Source: an uncultured Blautia sp. | Lineage (GTDB): Bacteria; Bacillota; Clostridia; Lachnospirales; Lachnospiraceae | Assembly (NCBI GenBank): GCA_900547685.1 | Contig: URHS01000056.1 | Location: 1 to 16,275, forward strand | Length of the DNA stretch: 16,275 nucleotides | Direction: 5' to 3' | Part shown: one piece after another, positions 1 to 6,320 of the stretch | How positions within the stretch are numbered: position 1 is the first letter of the stretch | Layout of the letters: each line of letters opens with the position of its first letter | Made by a program: the position numbers and the translations under genes | Notes under the pieces: model-generated | What the model was told of the DNA's origin: nothing | Databases searched by the model: none | What the model saw: the letters and a program-made list of their open reading frames with translations, nothing else

Positions 1-383
1 ATTTGCACAGAGAAAAAATCAGTTTTAGTGAAAAGGCTTTTGCTTACAAAATGAAGAATGATGTTCTGAAAAAAATCAGGAAGAAAAAAGGTCAAATTGA
101 CCACAAAACAAAAAAGAAGAGTAAAGACAGTTATTGGAAGTTGTGGATTATGTGCGGGCTGTGTTTTCTTTGCCACAGGCACAGAGAATCAAGAAATTGG
201 GCAAAGAAAAGCAACTGACATTGGAGAAGATGCAGGAAATTCTGAGTGAGATAAAAAGGAGAGATCACAAGAGTTGATTTTACGAATGAACAGCTTCACA
301 AATATTTTTCAAGCAGATATACACCATCCATGATGAAACGAGAAATTATAGTATTATTGAAAATCCGGCAGAATGAAAAATAG
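1..383 (+). pseudogene. ParB/RepB-type partition protein, decayed C-terminal part
   Basis: Three reading-frame segments together resemble the middle and end of the ParB-like proteins found on Firmicute plasmids and conjugative elements. The first (from about base 6) contains the helix-turn-helix lead-in SEKAFAYKMK. The second (173-277) contains AQRIKKLGKEKQLTLEKMQE and ends at TGA. The third (270-383) contains the typical tail, TNEQLHKYF followed by RYTP. The segment between the first two is shorter than in intact relatives and does not match, so there is at least one deletion as well as a frameshift near 270. ParB proteins bind centromere-like sites and help segregate plasmids or elements. 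This copy cannot be functional, and its 5' part lies outside the window. The family call rests on remembered motifs and is moderately secure. Confidence 0.6.
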
Positions 384-579
384 TGAAAAAATAGTGTGAT
401 TTTAGTGGAAAAATTCGATGTGCAGAATTTTAGGTGAGTTACAAATACAGAAACAGAATTTAAAGAAACGAATAAAAAATTCGTAAACAGAGAAAAATAT
501 TGAAGAAATCAATGCTTTGTGGTATCGTTATAGTCATAGCATATAGTGTGGAATGATGGTTGTAAGGAGAAGAATAAAG
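384..579. other. AT-rich gap with no recognisable gene
   Basis: About 195 bases between the parB remnant and the ATPase start. Short open stretches exist, such as one ending INALWYRYSHSI at about 545, but none has a start with a ribosome site. It may be further debris of the same element. I see no convincing promoter. Confidence 0.4.
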
Positions 580-1974
580 ATGAAAAGACCGATTGTTCGT
601 TTGTCATCATTACAATTGACAAATATTAAAAATGTAAAAAAGGGCACTATATATATGCCGAATACTGTAAACAAAATTTTATCAGCAGATAAAGCAGAAA
701 TACTTGGGATTTACGGCCAAAATGGCTCAGGAAAAACAGCGATTATTGATGCATTGTATGTTTTACAAAAAGTAATGATAGGAGCTGATCTTAATCAGTC
801 ATTAGAAGATTACATGGACATGGATTCCGATACTGCAGAGATTTTTGCAGATTTCAATCTTTTTATGAATGGAATTGTGTTTGAAATAGGATACAGACTA
901 AGTCTGAGCAGAGAAGAAAAAGTGGTTGTTATCAGTCGAGAAACATTGAGTGGCGCAAAGAATGAAAATGGAATCAGAACAAATAAGACTGTATTTATGG
1001 ATTACCAAAGAGAGCAGACGAATACTATTTTTAAACCACAGAAAAGACTGGATGAAATCCTGGATGAGAATAAAGACATAAAAACAGATTTGATTGTAGC
1101 GCGTAAAATGGCAGAAAAAAGCAACTGCTCCTATATTTTTGGTGAAAGCAGCCGGGATATATTCTGCAGAGAATATAAAAATGGATTTCAACAATTTTCA
1201 GTTATTATTTCTTCTTTGTTTGAATTTGCTTTGAAAGATTTATTTGTGATTCGGAATACCCATTCAGGAGTGATTTCCGCTAATTTTGTCTTGCCGATGG
1301 CATTTCGGATTGAAAATGATAACATGGGAGCAAAAGGGGATTTTACGGTATCTTTGACAGAACCGATCTTGGTGGACGAGGAAAGGAAAAATCTGTTAGA
1401 GACAATTGTTGAACAGATTAATATTGTGTTATACACAATCATTCCAGGATTGCAGGTAACGATTAAAAATTACGGGAAACAATCATTGGATGATGGAGAA
1501 GAAGGATGGAAACTGGAATTAATGTCAAAGAGAGAGGGTATGAAAGAGATTCCGATTAGAATGGAATCAGAGGGAATTATTAAAATCATTTCCATTCTGA
1601 ATGTACTCATACAAGCATTTGGAAATCCTTCGATTTGCCTTGTGATTGACGAACTTGATTCTGGAATTTTTGAATATATGTTGGGAGAATTGCTTGATAT
1701 TTTCAAAAAGAGCGCAAAAGGACAATTGATTTTCACATCACATAATCTTCGTGCACTTGAAATGATTGATAAGGAAAGCATTATGTTCTCTACTACGAAT
1801 CCAGATAATCGTTATATTCATATGAAGAATGTAAGAGAAAGTAACAATCTTCGTAATATGTATATTAGAACCATTACATTGGGTGGACAATCAGAAGAAA
1901 TTTATGAAGAAACCGATAGTTTGAAAATTGCCAGAGCATTTAGAAAAGCAGGGCGGGGTGTTCGCGGTGAATGA
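580..1974 (+). CDS. AAA-type (AAA_15/AAA_21-like) ATP-binding protein
   Basis: A 464-residue ATPase. The start at 580 is chosen because AAGGAG lies about 10 bases upstream; an in-frame ATG at 553 has no such site. Walker A is GQNGSGKT at about residues 46-53. Walker B is ICLVIDELDSG at about 352-362, with the D/E pair near 357-358. An H-switch, FTSHN, lies near 388. The N-terminal LSSLQLTNIKNVKKG matches the opening strand of SMC/Rad50/OLD-like ATPases. No nuclease domain is visible in this polypeptide, so a partner would be expected. The stop overlaps a GTG that opens a short second frame (see 1967-2014), suggesting that the gene was once translationally coupled to a partner. Proteins of this type act in overcoming-lysogenization-type defence or in DNA repair. 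The specific role here is inferred, not shown. Confidence 0.8.
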   Translation: MKRPIVRLSSLQLTNIKNVKKGTIYMPNTVNKILSADKAEILGIYGQNGSGKTAIIDALYVLQKVMIGADLNQSLEDYMDMDSDTAEIFADFNLFMNGIVFEIGYRLSLSREEKVVVISRETLSGAKNENGIRTNKTVFMDYQREQTNTIFKPQKRLDEILDENKDIKTDLIVARKMAEKSNCSYIFGESSRDIFCREYKNGFQQFSVIISSLFEFALKDLFVIRNTHSGVISANFVLPMAFRIENDNMGAKGDFTVSLTEPILVDEERKNLLETIVEQINIVLYTIIPGLQVTIKNYGKQSLDDGEEGWKLELMSKREGMKEIPIRMESEGIIKIISILNVLIQAFGNPSICLVIDELDSGIFEYMLGELLDIFKKSAKGQLIFTSHNLRALEMIDKESIMFSTTNPDNRYIHMKNVRESNNLRNMYIRTITLGGQSEEIYEETDSLKIARAFRKAGRGVRGE

Positions 1975-2014
1975 GAAAAAAGTAATTGCGGTCATTGTAG
2001 GATGTGATAGATGA
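1967..2014 (+). pseudogene. 15-codon stub of a lost gene coupled to the ATPase
   Basis: A GTG overlapping the ATPase stop opens the peptide (M)NEKKVIAVIVGCDR, then TGA. KVIAVIV followed by a glycine-rich turn is how TOPRIM-like or other alpha/beta partner proteins of AAA ATPases often begin. The match breaks just where a catalytic motif (usually EG) would follow, and the sequence then runs straight into the DUF4869 ribosome site. I read this as a deletion scar that removed the partner's body. It could also be chance. Confidence 0.35.
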
Positions 2015-2030
2015 AAAGGAAGGAAATTTT

Positions 2031-2468
2031 ATGCTGAATATTTACTATGGCGATATGAAAGAAGCGGTATATAATACATCAGCTTATTTTAAATATGATT
2101 ATGAAGATAGTTGGATTGTAGATCCGTTTGTGAAAGAAATGATTCAAGATGTAGATAAGTCAACAGTTTTGGATAGTGGAGTAATAGATAGTCCGGTTTT
2201 AGGCAAGATTCCGCCAACCGGGTTATCCGGAGGAGTAAAAACGTTAATCCTTTTTAAGTTTAATAAAGATAAAATTTTCAATGCATCAACTGGTGGAGAT
2301 GACTGTGCGAAATGGCTGCTTAAAATTGCAGAATCGGAAGACAGGACAGTAAATTTGCGGCATTTGATGGATTTTGGTAAAGATCCATTTACGATTCGTA
2401 TTTTGAATACTAATGAAATTGTTCACTCTATGAAAGAACGGGTACCGGTTGCCGGAGAATTTGTCTAA
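2031..2468 (+). CDS. DUF4869 family protein, copy 1
   Basis: A 145-residue soluble protein, recognised as DUF4869 from its opening MLNIYYGDM, the central LSGGVKTLIL, then GDDCAKWLLKIAE and NLRHLMDFG. The start at 2031 is preferred because AAGGAAGGA lies just upstream; in-frame GTG 2004 would add nine residues that the family does not have. There is no signal peptide or membrane segment. The family function is unknown. The charged, mostly alpha/beta pattern and the strict co-orientation with a second copy and a P-loop protein suggest that the three genes form one operon (15 bases to the next start, whose ribosome site is GGAGGAGG). Confidence 0.8.
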   Translation: MLNIYYGDMKEAVYNTSAYFKYDYEDSWIVDPFVKEMIQDVDKSTVLDSGVIDSPVLGKIPPTGLSGGVKTLILFKFNKDKIFNASTGGDDCAKWLLKIAESEDRTVNLRHLMDFGKDPFTIRILNTNEIVHSMKERVPVAGEFV

Positions 2469-2482
2469 TGGAGGAGGTCATT

Positions 2483-2923
2483 ATGTTAAAAATATATTTA
2501 GGGAATATGGAGAAAGCAATTTATCATCCTCCGACTTATTTTGATAATCAATATGAGGATGAATGGATTACAAATGAATTATCAATCAGGATGATTAAAG
2601 ATGTGGATAAGTCAGAAGTGATAAGTTCTCATTTGATACAAAGTCCAGTATTAGGACCAATTTCCACAAAAGAATTATCAGGTGGGGTAAAGACATTAAT
2701 GTTAATGGCATTTGATCAATCAGGGAAAGTGTTTAATGCATCCGCATGTGGAGACAATTGTGCAAAATGGATTCTTTCTATGGGTGAATCAAAAGAATTA
2801 ACAATAAATTTAAGGCATATCATGGATTTTGGAGAAGAAGATTTTGAAATAGAAATTCTTAATACAGGTGATATTGTTCATAATATGTTGGAATTTGTTA
2901 ATATTGCAGGAGAGTACGTGTAG
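2483..2923 (+). CDS. DUF4869 family protein, copy 2
   Basis: A 146-residue paralogue of the gene just upstream. The two align end to end, with roughly half of positions identical by eye, including ELSGGVKTLM, CGDNCAKWIL, INLRHIMDFG and the closing IAGEYV. The start at 2483 sits directly behind GGAGGAGG. Its codon use is more AT-rich than copy 1, so the pair is either an old tandem duplication or two alleles brought together. Keeping two intact copies side by side suggests different partners or a hetero-oligomer. The next gene begins 9 bases after the stop. Confidence 0.8.
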   Translation: MLKIYLGNMEKAIYHPPTYFDNQYEDEWITNELSIRMIKDVDKSEVISSHLIQSPVLGPISTKELSGGVKTLMLMAFDQSGKVFNASACGDNCAKWILSMGESKELTINLRHIMDFGEEDFEIEILNTGDIVHNMLEFVNIAGEYV

Positions 2924-2932
2924 GTGGAGTAA

Positions 2933-3892
2933 ATGAAGGGAAAACATAGGATTGTCGTAAAAAATAATCGTCTGCATTATGAGTTTGAGATTAAGAGAAA
3001 TATTACAATTATTCAAGGCGATAGCGCTACAGGAAAAACAACTTTAATTAATATGCTACGTCAGGCAGAAAATCTGGGAGAGTCTAGTGGAATTGACGTG
3101 ATTTCAGATGTTCCATGCAGGATATTAGAAGGAAACAATTGGAAAATTATTTTGGAAAATTCATCAGGAAATATTTTCTTTATAGATGAAGAGAATTCAT
3201 TTATAAACACAGAAGAATTTGCTTCCATGGTTAAGGAATCTGATAATTATTTTATACTGATAACAAGGGAAAATCTTTATAATTTACCTTATAGTGTAGA
3301 CGAGATATATGGATTACATGAGTCTGGGAAATATCATGATACAAGAAGGGTCTATCAACAAATGTATCATATTTACACAATAGAGGAAAAATTTCCAATA
3401 GAGCCAGAAAAAATAATTGTAGAAGATTCTAATTCGGGATATGAATTCTTTAAGAATATAAGTGCAGAAAAAAATATAGCTTGTTTGAGTGCCGGAGGAA
3501 AATCGAATATATTTTCTTTGCTTAAAAAGCAAAGTTCAGAAGAAATTTGTGTTATTGCAGATGGAGCTGCGATTGGCCCAGAAATGAATCGATTGTATAA
3601 AGAGACATTAAAAAAGAAAAACATCCATTTATATTTACCAGAATCTTTCGAATGGCTAATTTTGAGTTCAGGTTTAATATCAGATAAAGATATTAAGACA
3701 ATATTGGAAGAACCAGAGAATTATATTGACAGTACAGAGCATTTTAGTTGGGAACGTTTCTTTACAAAATTATTGATGACGCGAACAGAGGAGACTTATT
3801 TAAAATATAGTAAACCGAAACTAAATGCAAACTATCTTCATGAGAAGAACAAAGAAAAAATTGTTAATACGATGCAAGGAATTAAGATATAA
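2933..3892 (+). CDS. P-loop ATPase with possible C-terminal TOPRIM-like half
   Basis: A 319-residue protein behind a GGTGGAG ribosome site. Residues 1-115 form a small P-loop unit. Walker A is GDSATGKTT (29-37), a Walker B-like IFFIDE is at 81-86, and a strand YFILITREN at 106-114 resembles a sensor. The second half has IIVEDSNSGYEFF (161-173) and later ICVIADGAAIG (205-215). An acidic residue after a beta strand, then a second strand ending in an acidic residue plus glycine, is the order seen in TOPRIM folds of OLD-type nucleases, but the DxD signature is not clear. Its position at the end of the DUF4869 operon implies joint action. I recognise similar genes beside DUF4869 but know of no described function. 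Confidence 0.65.
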   Translation: MKGKHRIVVKNNRLHYEFEIKRNITIIQGDSATGKTTLINMLRQAENLGESSGIDVISDVPCRILEGNNWKIILENSSGNIFFIDEENSFINTEEFASMVKESDNYFILITRENLYNLPYSVDEIYGLHESGKYHDTRRVYQQMYHIYTIEEKFPIEPEKIIVEDSNSGYEFFKNISAEKNIACLSAGGKSNIFSLLKKQSSEEICVIADGAAIGPEMNRLYKETLKKKNIHLYLPESFEWLILSSGLISDKDIKTILEEPENYIDSTEHFSWERFFTKLLMTRTEETYLKYSKPKLNANYLHEKNKEKIVNTMQGIKI

Positions 3893-3927
3893 AGAACATG
3901 TTGAAGATTCAAATTTAGTAGTCAAAC

Positions 3928-3955
3928 ACCGTAGACAACCAGTCTAAAGTACGGT
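3928..3955 (+). other. Stem-loop after the DUF4869 operon
   Basis: The outer arms ACCG/CGGT enclose inner arms TAGAC/GTCTA around AACCA. It starts 36 bases after the P-loop gene stop. No T-run follows, so it is a weak terminator at best; it could stabilise the mRNA 3' end. Confidence 0.4.
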
Positions 3956-3988
3956 ATTATATGTGTAGAAATTCTCCTAAGCACTAGT

Positions 3989-4007
3989 TGTGGGTTCGAT
4001 TCCCGCA
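3989..4007 (+). tRNA. tRNA T-arm-like fragment
   Basis: A 6-bp stem TGTGGG/CCCGCA closes a canonical seven-base T loop, TTCGATT. No matching D arm, anticodon arm or acceptor strand can be found in the 70 bases upstream, and no CCA follows in register. At most this is the 3' scrap of a tRNA left by element integration or excision. Confidence 0.3.
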
Positions 4008-4238
4008 GGAAACGTTTGACCACAAAAGCGATTTTCAAGGTATTTTCGTATTTTTGAAAAAATCCCTTTTGTTAGCAGAAAATGGTGTGATTTGCCACCA
4101 AAATGGTTCGGTATTCTGATATACAGAAATTAGGTCTGTTAATTGGTGTAAAGTGTAGTAAATGATAGAAATCATAATGAGTACGGATGGATGAAGATTA
4201 TATCTGTCAACATCTGTTAGTAAAATACGATATTCAAT

Positions 4239-4255
4239 TAGTGGCAATGCCACTA
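4239..4255 (+). other. Small perfect stem-loop
   Basis: TAGTGGC and GCCACTA pair around AAT. It lies 8 bases before a strong terminator, so the two could be the 3' part of a short structured transcript. Confidence 0.35.
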
Positions 4256-4263
4256 TAGATAGA

Positions 4264-4321
4264 GCAGTCTGTCTGGTATTAAATCTTAAAAAAAGATTTA
4301 AACCAGACGGGCTGTTTTTTT
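4264..4321 (+). terminator. Strong rho-independent terminator
   Basis: The stem GTCTGGT/ACCAGAC extends through AAATCTT/AAGATTT, giving a long hairpin, and is followed by GGGCTG and a seven-base T run. It is oriented to stop plus-strand transcription coming from the DUF4869 side. Confidence 0.8.
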
Positions 4322-4354
4322 ATCTGCGGTCAAATTTTGGCCGCAGATTTTTCT
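4322..4354 (+). terminator. Second tandem terminator
   Basis: ATCTGCGG pairs with CCGCAGAT (the stem extends two pairs further inward) around an AT loop, followed by TTTTTC. It begins directly at the end of the T run of the preceding terminator, so plus-strand read-through is blocked twice. Confidence 0.75.
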
Positions 4355-4386
4355 GTATAGATAATGGAGTAAACTTTTTTCTTAAA

Positions 4387-4686
4387 ATGGAAATAATAGT
4401 TTGTTTTCAAGTTCATAAAAAATCATTTGCGGATGCAAATAGTAGATTTAGTAGGGATGTATTTTTGTCATCTGAAAGTATGCGAGACCAATTGAAGCTG
4501 ATTGGTGTTAGTTATGAAACTAAAGTAATTCAAAGTTTATTTCAATGGAGAAATGCAATTTCACATACCTATTGCCGGATTGTTATTCGCCATGCGTCCT
4601 TTGACGCTGCCTGTATGCTGGCGGTGAGGTGGAAACGGGAAAATTCCCTTGAATACTTGGCCGTTGAGTTTGGATTGATGATATGA
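4387..4686 (+). pseudogene. Chimeric ORF, possibly the end of a HEPN-like protein fused to foreign sequence
   Basis: A 99-codon frame without a clear ribosome site. The first 60 or so codons are AT-rich like their neighbours and contain WRNAISHTY, reminiscent of the RN-x-x-SH (R-X4-H) motif of small HEPN nucleotidyltransferase-partner proteins. From about 4569 base composition becomes clearly more GC-rich. The residues there (RHASFDAACMLAVRWKRE) do not continue that family. On the opposite strand the GC-rich part reads FPPHRQHTGSVKGRMANNNP, which I associate with conjugative-element debris in Firmicutes. I take it as two fragments joined by recombination rather than a gene. Confidence 0.35.
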
Positions 4687-4730
4687 TAAAATCATTTTAG
4701 CAAATTAGAAGTTATCAAGAATGGTTTACA

Positions 4731-4970
4731 ATGAAATGTACAAAATGCAATAACATACTACATATTGGAACAGGCGAATTTTCTATGAATATTGACGGGA
4801 AAACTATAAAAGTGATAAATATCCCCATTCTACATTGTAAAAACCCTAATTCAGTAGTTGTTGACGATGAAGTAAAGAATAATGCAAAAGTATATTTATC
4901 AGATGATGCTCTTGATTATGCAGAATGCGAAGCTGGAACTATAATGCCAATACTGAATTTGCTTTTTTAA
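4731..4970 (+). CDS. Small YgiT-like zinc-finger protein, altered
   Basis: A 79-residue protein opening MKCTKCNN, then a hydrophilic hairpin and IPILHCKNPNS. This is the layout of the YgiT/MqsA-type zinc-finger domain: first CxxC, about 30 residues, second CxxC. The first pair is present (C3, C6) but the second is reduced to one cysteine (C36), so normal zinc binding is doubtful. The upstream ribosome site is weak. In the family such domains are often antitoxins or DNA-binding partners; here no partner toxin or C-terminal HTH is seen. It may be a decaying gene. Confidence 0.45.
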   Translation: MKCTKCNNILHIGTGEFSMNIDGKTIKVINIPILHCKNPNSVVVDDEVKNNAKVYLSDDALDYAECEAGTIMPILNLLF

Positions 4971-5063
4971 TACTGACATTTTTTTAAGAAAATATAGGAC
5001 GGATAACTTCCGGTTCATAGGGAAATTAGGCAGAACGGAAAATCTGAAGTTTAGGAGGTAATT

Positions 5064-5540
5064 ATGTTTAGAAAAATGAGAAGATTTAAGCAACAACTTT
5101 CAGATGAAGAGTGTATTGCTGTGTTAAAAGCGGAAACAAGAGGTGTATTGTCAATGCTCGGCGATGACGGCTATCCTTACGGCATACCAATGAATCATTG
5201 GTATTGTGAAGCTGATGGAAAATTATATTTTCACGGCACAAAAGAAGGACATAAAATCGATGCAATTCAAAAATGCAGTAAGGTTTGTTATACCGTTTTT
5301 GATAAGGGCTACCGTAACAAAAACGAATGGGCGTTGAATGTTAAAAGCGTTGTTGTATTTGGTAAAATCAGCCTTGTTACCGATGAAGAAAAGGCAAATG
5401 TAATCTGCACGGCGTTGTGCCGTAAATTCACAGATGATGAAGAATATTTAAAACGGGAATTAGAGGGTTTTCTTCCCAAAGTTCAATGTCTTGAACTGAC
5501 GCCTGAACACATAACAGGCAAACTTGTTAATGAGTCATAA
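5064..5540 (+). CDS. Pyridoxamine 5'-phosphate oxidase-related flavoprotein (NimA-like)
   Basis: A 158-residue protein with the split-barrel FMN-binding fold of the PNPOx-like family. Typical marks are the N-terminal ISDEE-like helix (LSDEECIAVL), then RGVLSMLGDDGYPYGIPMNHWY, YFHGTKEGHKIDAI and VCYTVFD. Histidine and lysine residues in HGTKEGHK are where FMN phosphate contacts lie in relatives. The start at 5064 follows TAGGAGGT at the right spacing. Family members include nitroimidazole reductases (Nim) and uncharacterised oxidoreductases; the substrate cannot be told from sequence. It is intact and apparently monocistronic. Confidence 0.85.
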   Translation: MFRKMRRFKQQLSDEECIAVLKAETRGVLSMLGDDGYPYGIPMNHWYCEADGKLYFHGTKEGHKIDAIQKCSKVCYTVFDKGYRNKNEWALNVKSVVVFGKISLVTDEEKANVICTALCRKFTDDEEYLKRELEGFLPKVQCLELTPEHITGKLVNES

Positions 5541-5595
5541 ATTAGACAATTTCAGTTTTCTGTTGTGTTGAGTAAGAAGCAATTAAAAGGGAAAC

Positions 5596-5624
5596 TTGAT
5601 TTCTCATATCCCCCAGTGTATAAT
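5596..5624 (+). promoter_or_regulatory. Promoter for the putative antisense RNA
   Basis: TTGATT (5596-5601), 17 bases, then a perfect TATAAT (5619-5624). It fires on the plus strand toward the hairpin at 5697-5739, where no plus-strand gene starts, so the product would be a short untranslated RNA. Confidence 0.65.
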
Positions 5625-5630
5625 CTAATC

Positions 5631-5745
5631 AAGAAAAGTAATCAGATGCAAGATCTGATGCCCTCAGTAAAATTTAATTTATTTCTATGTTGAGCCATAG
5701 CATCCATCAAACTTTCTCAGGGTTTATCGTGGATGCTATTTCTTA
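5631..5745 (+). ncRNA. Putative antisense RNA antitoxin
   Basis: The predicted start is about 7 bases after TATAAT and the end is just past a 10-bp hairpin followed by TTCTTATT. This RNA of about 110 nt begins close to a stem-loop (ATCAGAT/ATCTGAT, 5641-5659) and is complementary to the 3' end of the small hydrophobic peptide mRNA transcribed from the other strand. The convergent layout with a shared terminator is that of par/Fst and TxpA/RatA type I toxin-antitoxin loci. Promoter, hairpin and overlap are seen; transcription and antitoxin activity are inferred. Confidence 0.55.
5697..5739. terminator. Bidirectional hairpin overlapping the peptide stop codon
   Basis: A perfect 10-bp inverted repeat, ATAGCATCCA (5697-5706) and TGGATGCTAT (5730-5739), with a 23-base loop. 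The right arm covers the stop codon of the minus-strand peptide (5736-5738). It could end both convergent transcripts. The T run is weak on both sides. Confidence 0.6.
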
Positions 5746-5819
5746 TTATGTCGATTATCTATGTAAGTCAGAGCCGCAAAAACTACTAAAAGTAATGTGA
5801 GTACTTTCAGTGTGTTCAT
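5736..5819 (-). CDS. 27-residue hydrophobic peptide, candidate type I (holin-like) toxin
   Basis: The peptide has a short polar start (MNTLKV), one membrane segment (LTLLLVVFAALTYI, residues 7-20) and a basic polar tail (DNRHNKK). This is the profile of the putative holin-like toxin (Hol_Tox) and Fst/TxpA peptides, which insert in the membrane. AAGGAG lies 10 bases before the ATG at 5819, and a consensus-like promoter is found 80 to 110 bases upstream. The stop lies inside a hairpin, and a convergent promoter faces it. These parts together make chance unlikely for so small a frame. The toxin role is inferred from layout and composition; no homology search was possible. Confidence 0.65.
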   Translation of the reverse strand: MNTLKVLTLLLVVFAALTYIDNRHNKK

Positions 5820-5898
5820 GGGCATCACACTCCTTAAAAAACTAGAGGGCTGGTCGAAATTGCATCCGCTTCTCTTTCCCGATTAGTTATATTCGCTC

Positions 5899-5927
5899 AG
5901 TATAACATGAAGAATTTTATATCGCAA
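5899..5927 (-). promoter_or_regulatory. Promoter for the toxin-like peptide
   Basis: On the minus strand TTGCGA (5927-5922), 17 bases, then TATACT (5904-5899). It leaves a leader of about 75 nt before the ATG, long enough for regulatory structure as in type I toxin mRNAs. It lies inside the start of the kptA remnant on the other strand. Confidence 0.6.
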
Positions 5928-6295
5928 GAAAAGATGGAAAATAAAAGACCAGAGAACCAGAAGCCTGGCAAATATCTGTGTATGATTTTGCGGCACAGAC
6001 CTGAAACTATTGGAATTGCAAAAAAAGAGTATTCAATAAAGCAATTTTGGAATAAATTGTAAAAACAGATAATAAACAGAGGTATTCTTTTAATGAAGAT
6101 AAAACAAAAATTCGGGTAAATCAGGGACATTCCATTGCCGTTGATCTGGATTTGGAAGTTGCAGAACCTTCTGAAATTCTGTGTCATGGAACTTCAGTAC
6201 ACTATAAAGTGAGGAGCAGAGAAATGTTTCGAAAGGGATTTCGTTTTTATCGTTCAGTAAATGGAATGGATAAAATTTGCTCGGATATGAACTGA
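5907..6295 (+). pseudogene. kptA: RNA 2'-phosphotransferase (Tpt1/KptA) remnant
   Basis: The frame from ATG 5907 to TAA 6062 gives GKYLCMILRHRPETIGI, the family's N-terminal LRHxPE-x-IG motif. The frame then changes; from 6059 one reads TDNKQRYSFNEDKTKIRVNQ followed by GHSIAVDL and LCHGTS, the NAD-binding core of KptA. It next jumps to MFRKGFRFYRSVNGM, which belongs near the C-terminus, and stops at 6295. So there are at least two internal deletions plus a frameshift, and the gene is dead. Intact KptA moves the 2'-phosphate of spliced or repaired RNA to NAD+, releasing nicotinamide and ADP-ribose 1''-2'' cyclic phosphate. It lies 25 bases before the ADP-ribose hydrolase fusion, suggesting a former operon. 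Confidence 0.75.
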
Positions 6296-6320
6296 TGATG
6301 GTGTAACGGAGGTGTTGATG

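Larger units (their letters stand above)
3893..4386. other. Intergenic region rich in hairpins, no gene
   Basis: About 490 bases without a credible coding region. It contains a stem-loop (3928-3955), a tRNA T-arm-like segment (3989-4007), an inverted repeat of TTTTCAA/TTGAAAA (about 4034-4060), a short stem (4239-4255) and two strong terminators (4264-4353). It separates the DUF4869 cassette from unrelated debris and has the look of a recombination junction. Confidence 0.5.

Noticed and set aside
5631..5900. Complementary direct repeats between the toxin leader and the antisense RNA, as in par/Fst
   Set aside because: A shared GCCCTC occurs in both RNAs, but in the same sense, so it cannot pair between them. 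The only clear complementarity is at the 3' overlap.
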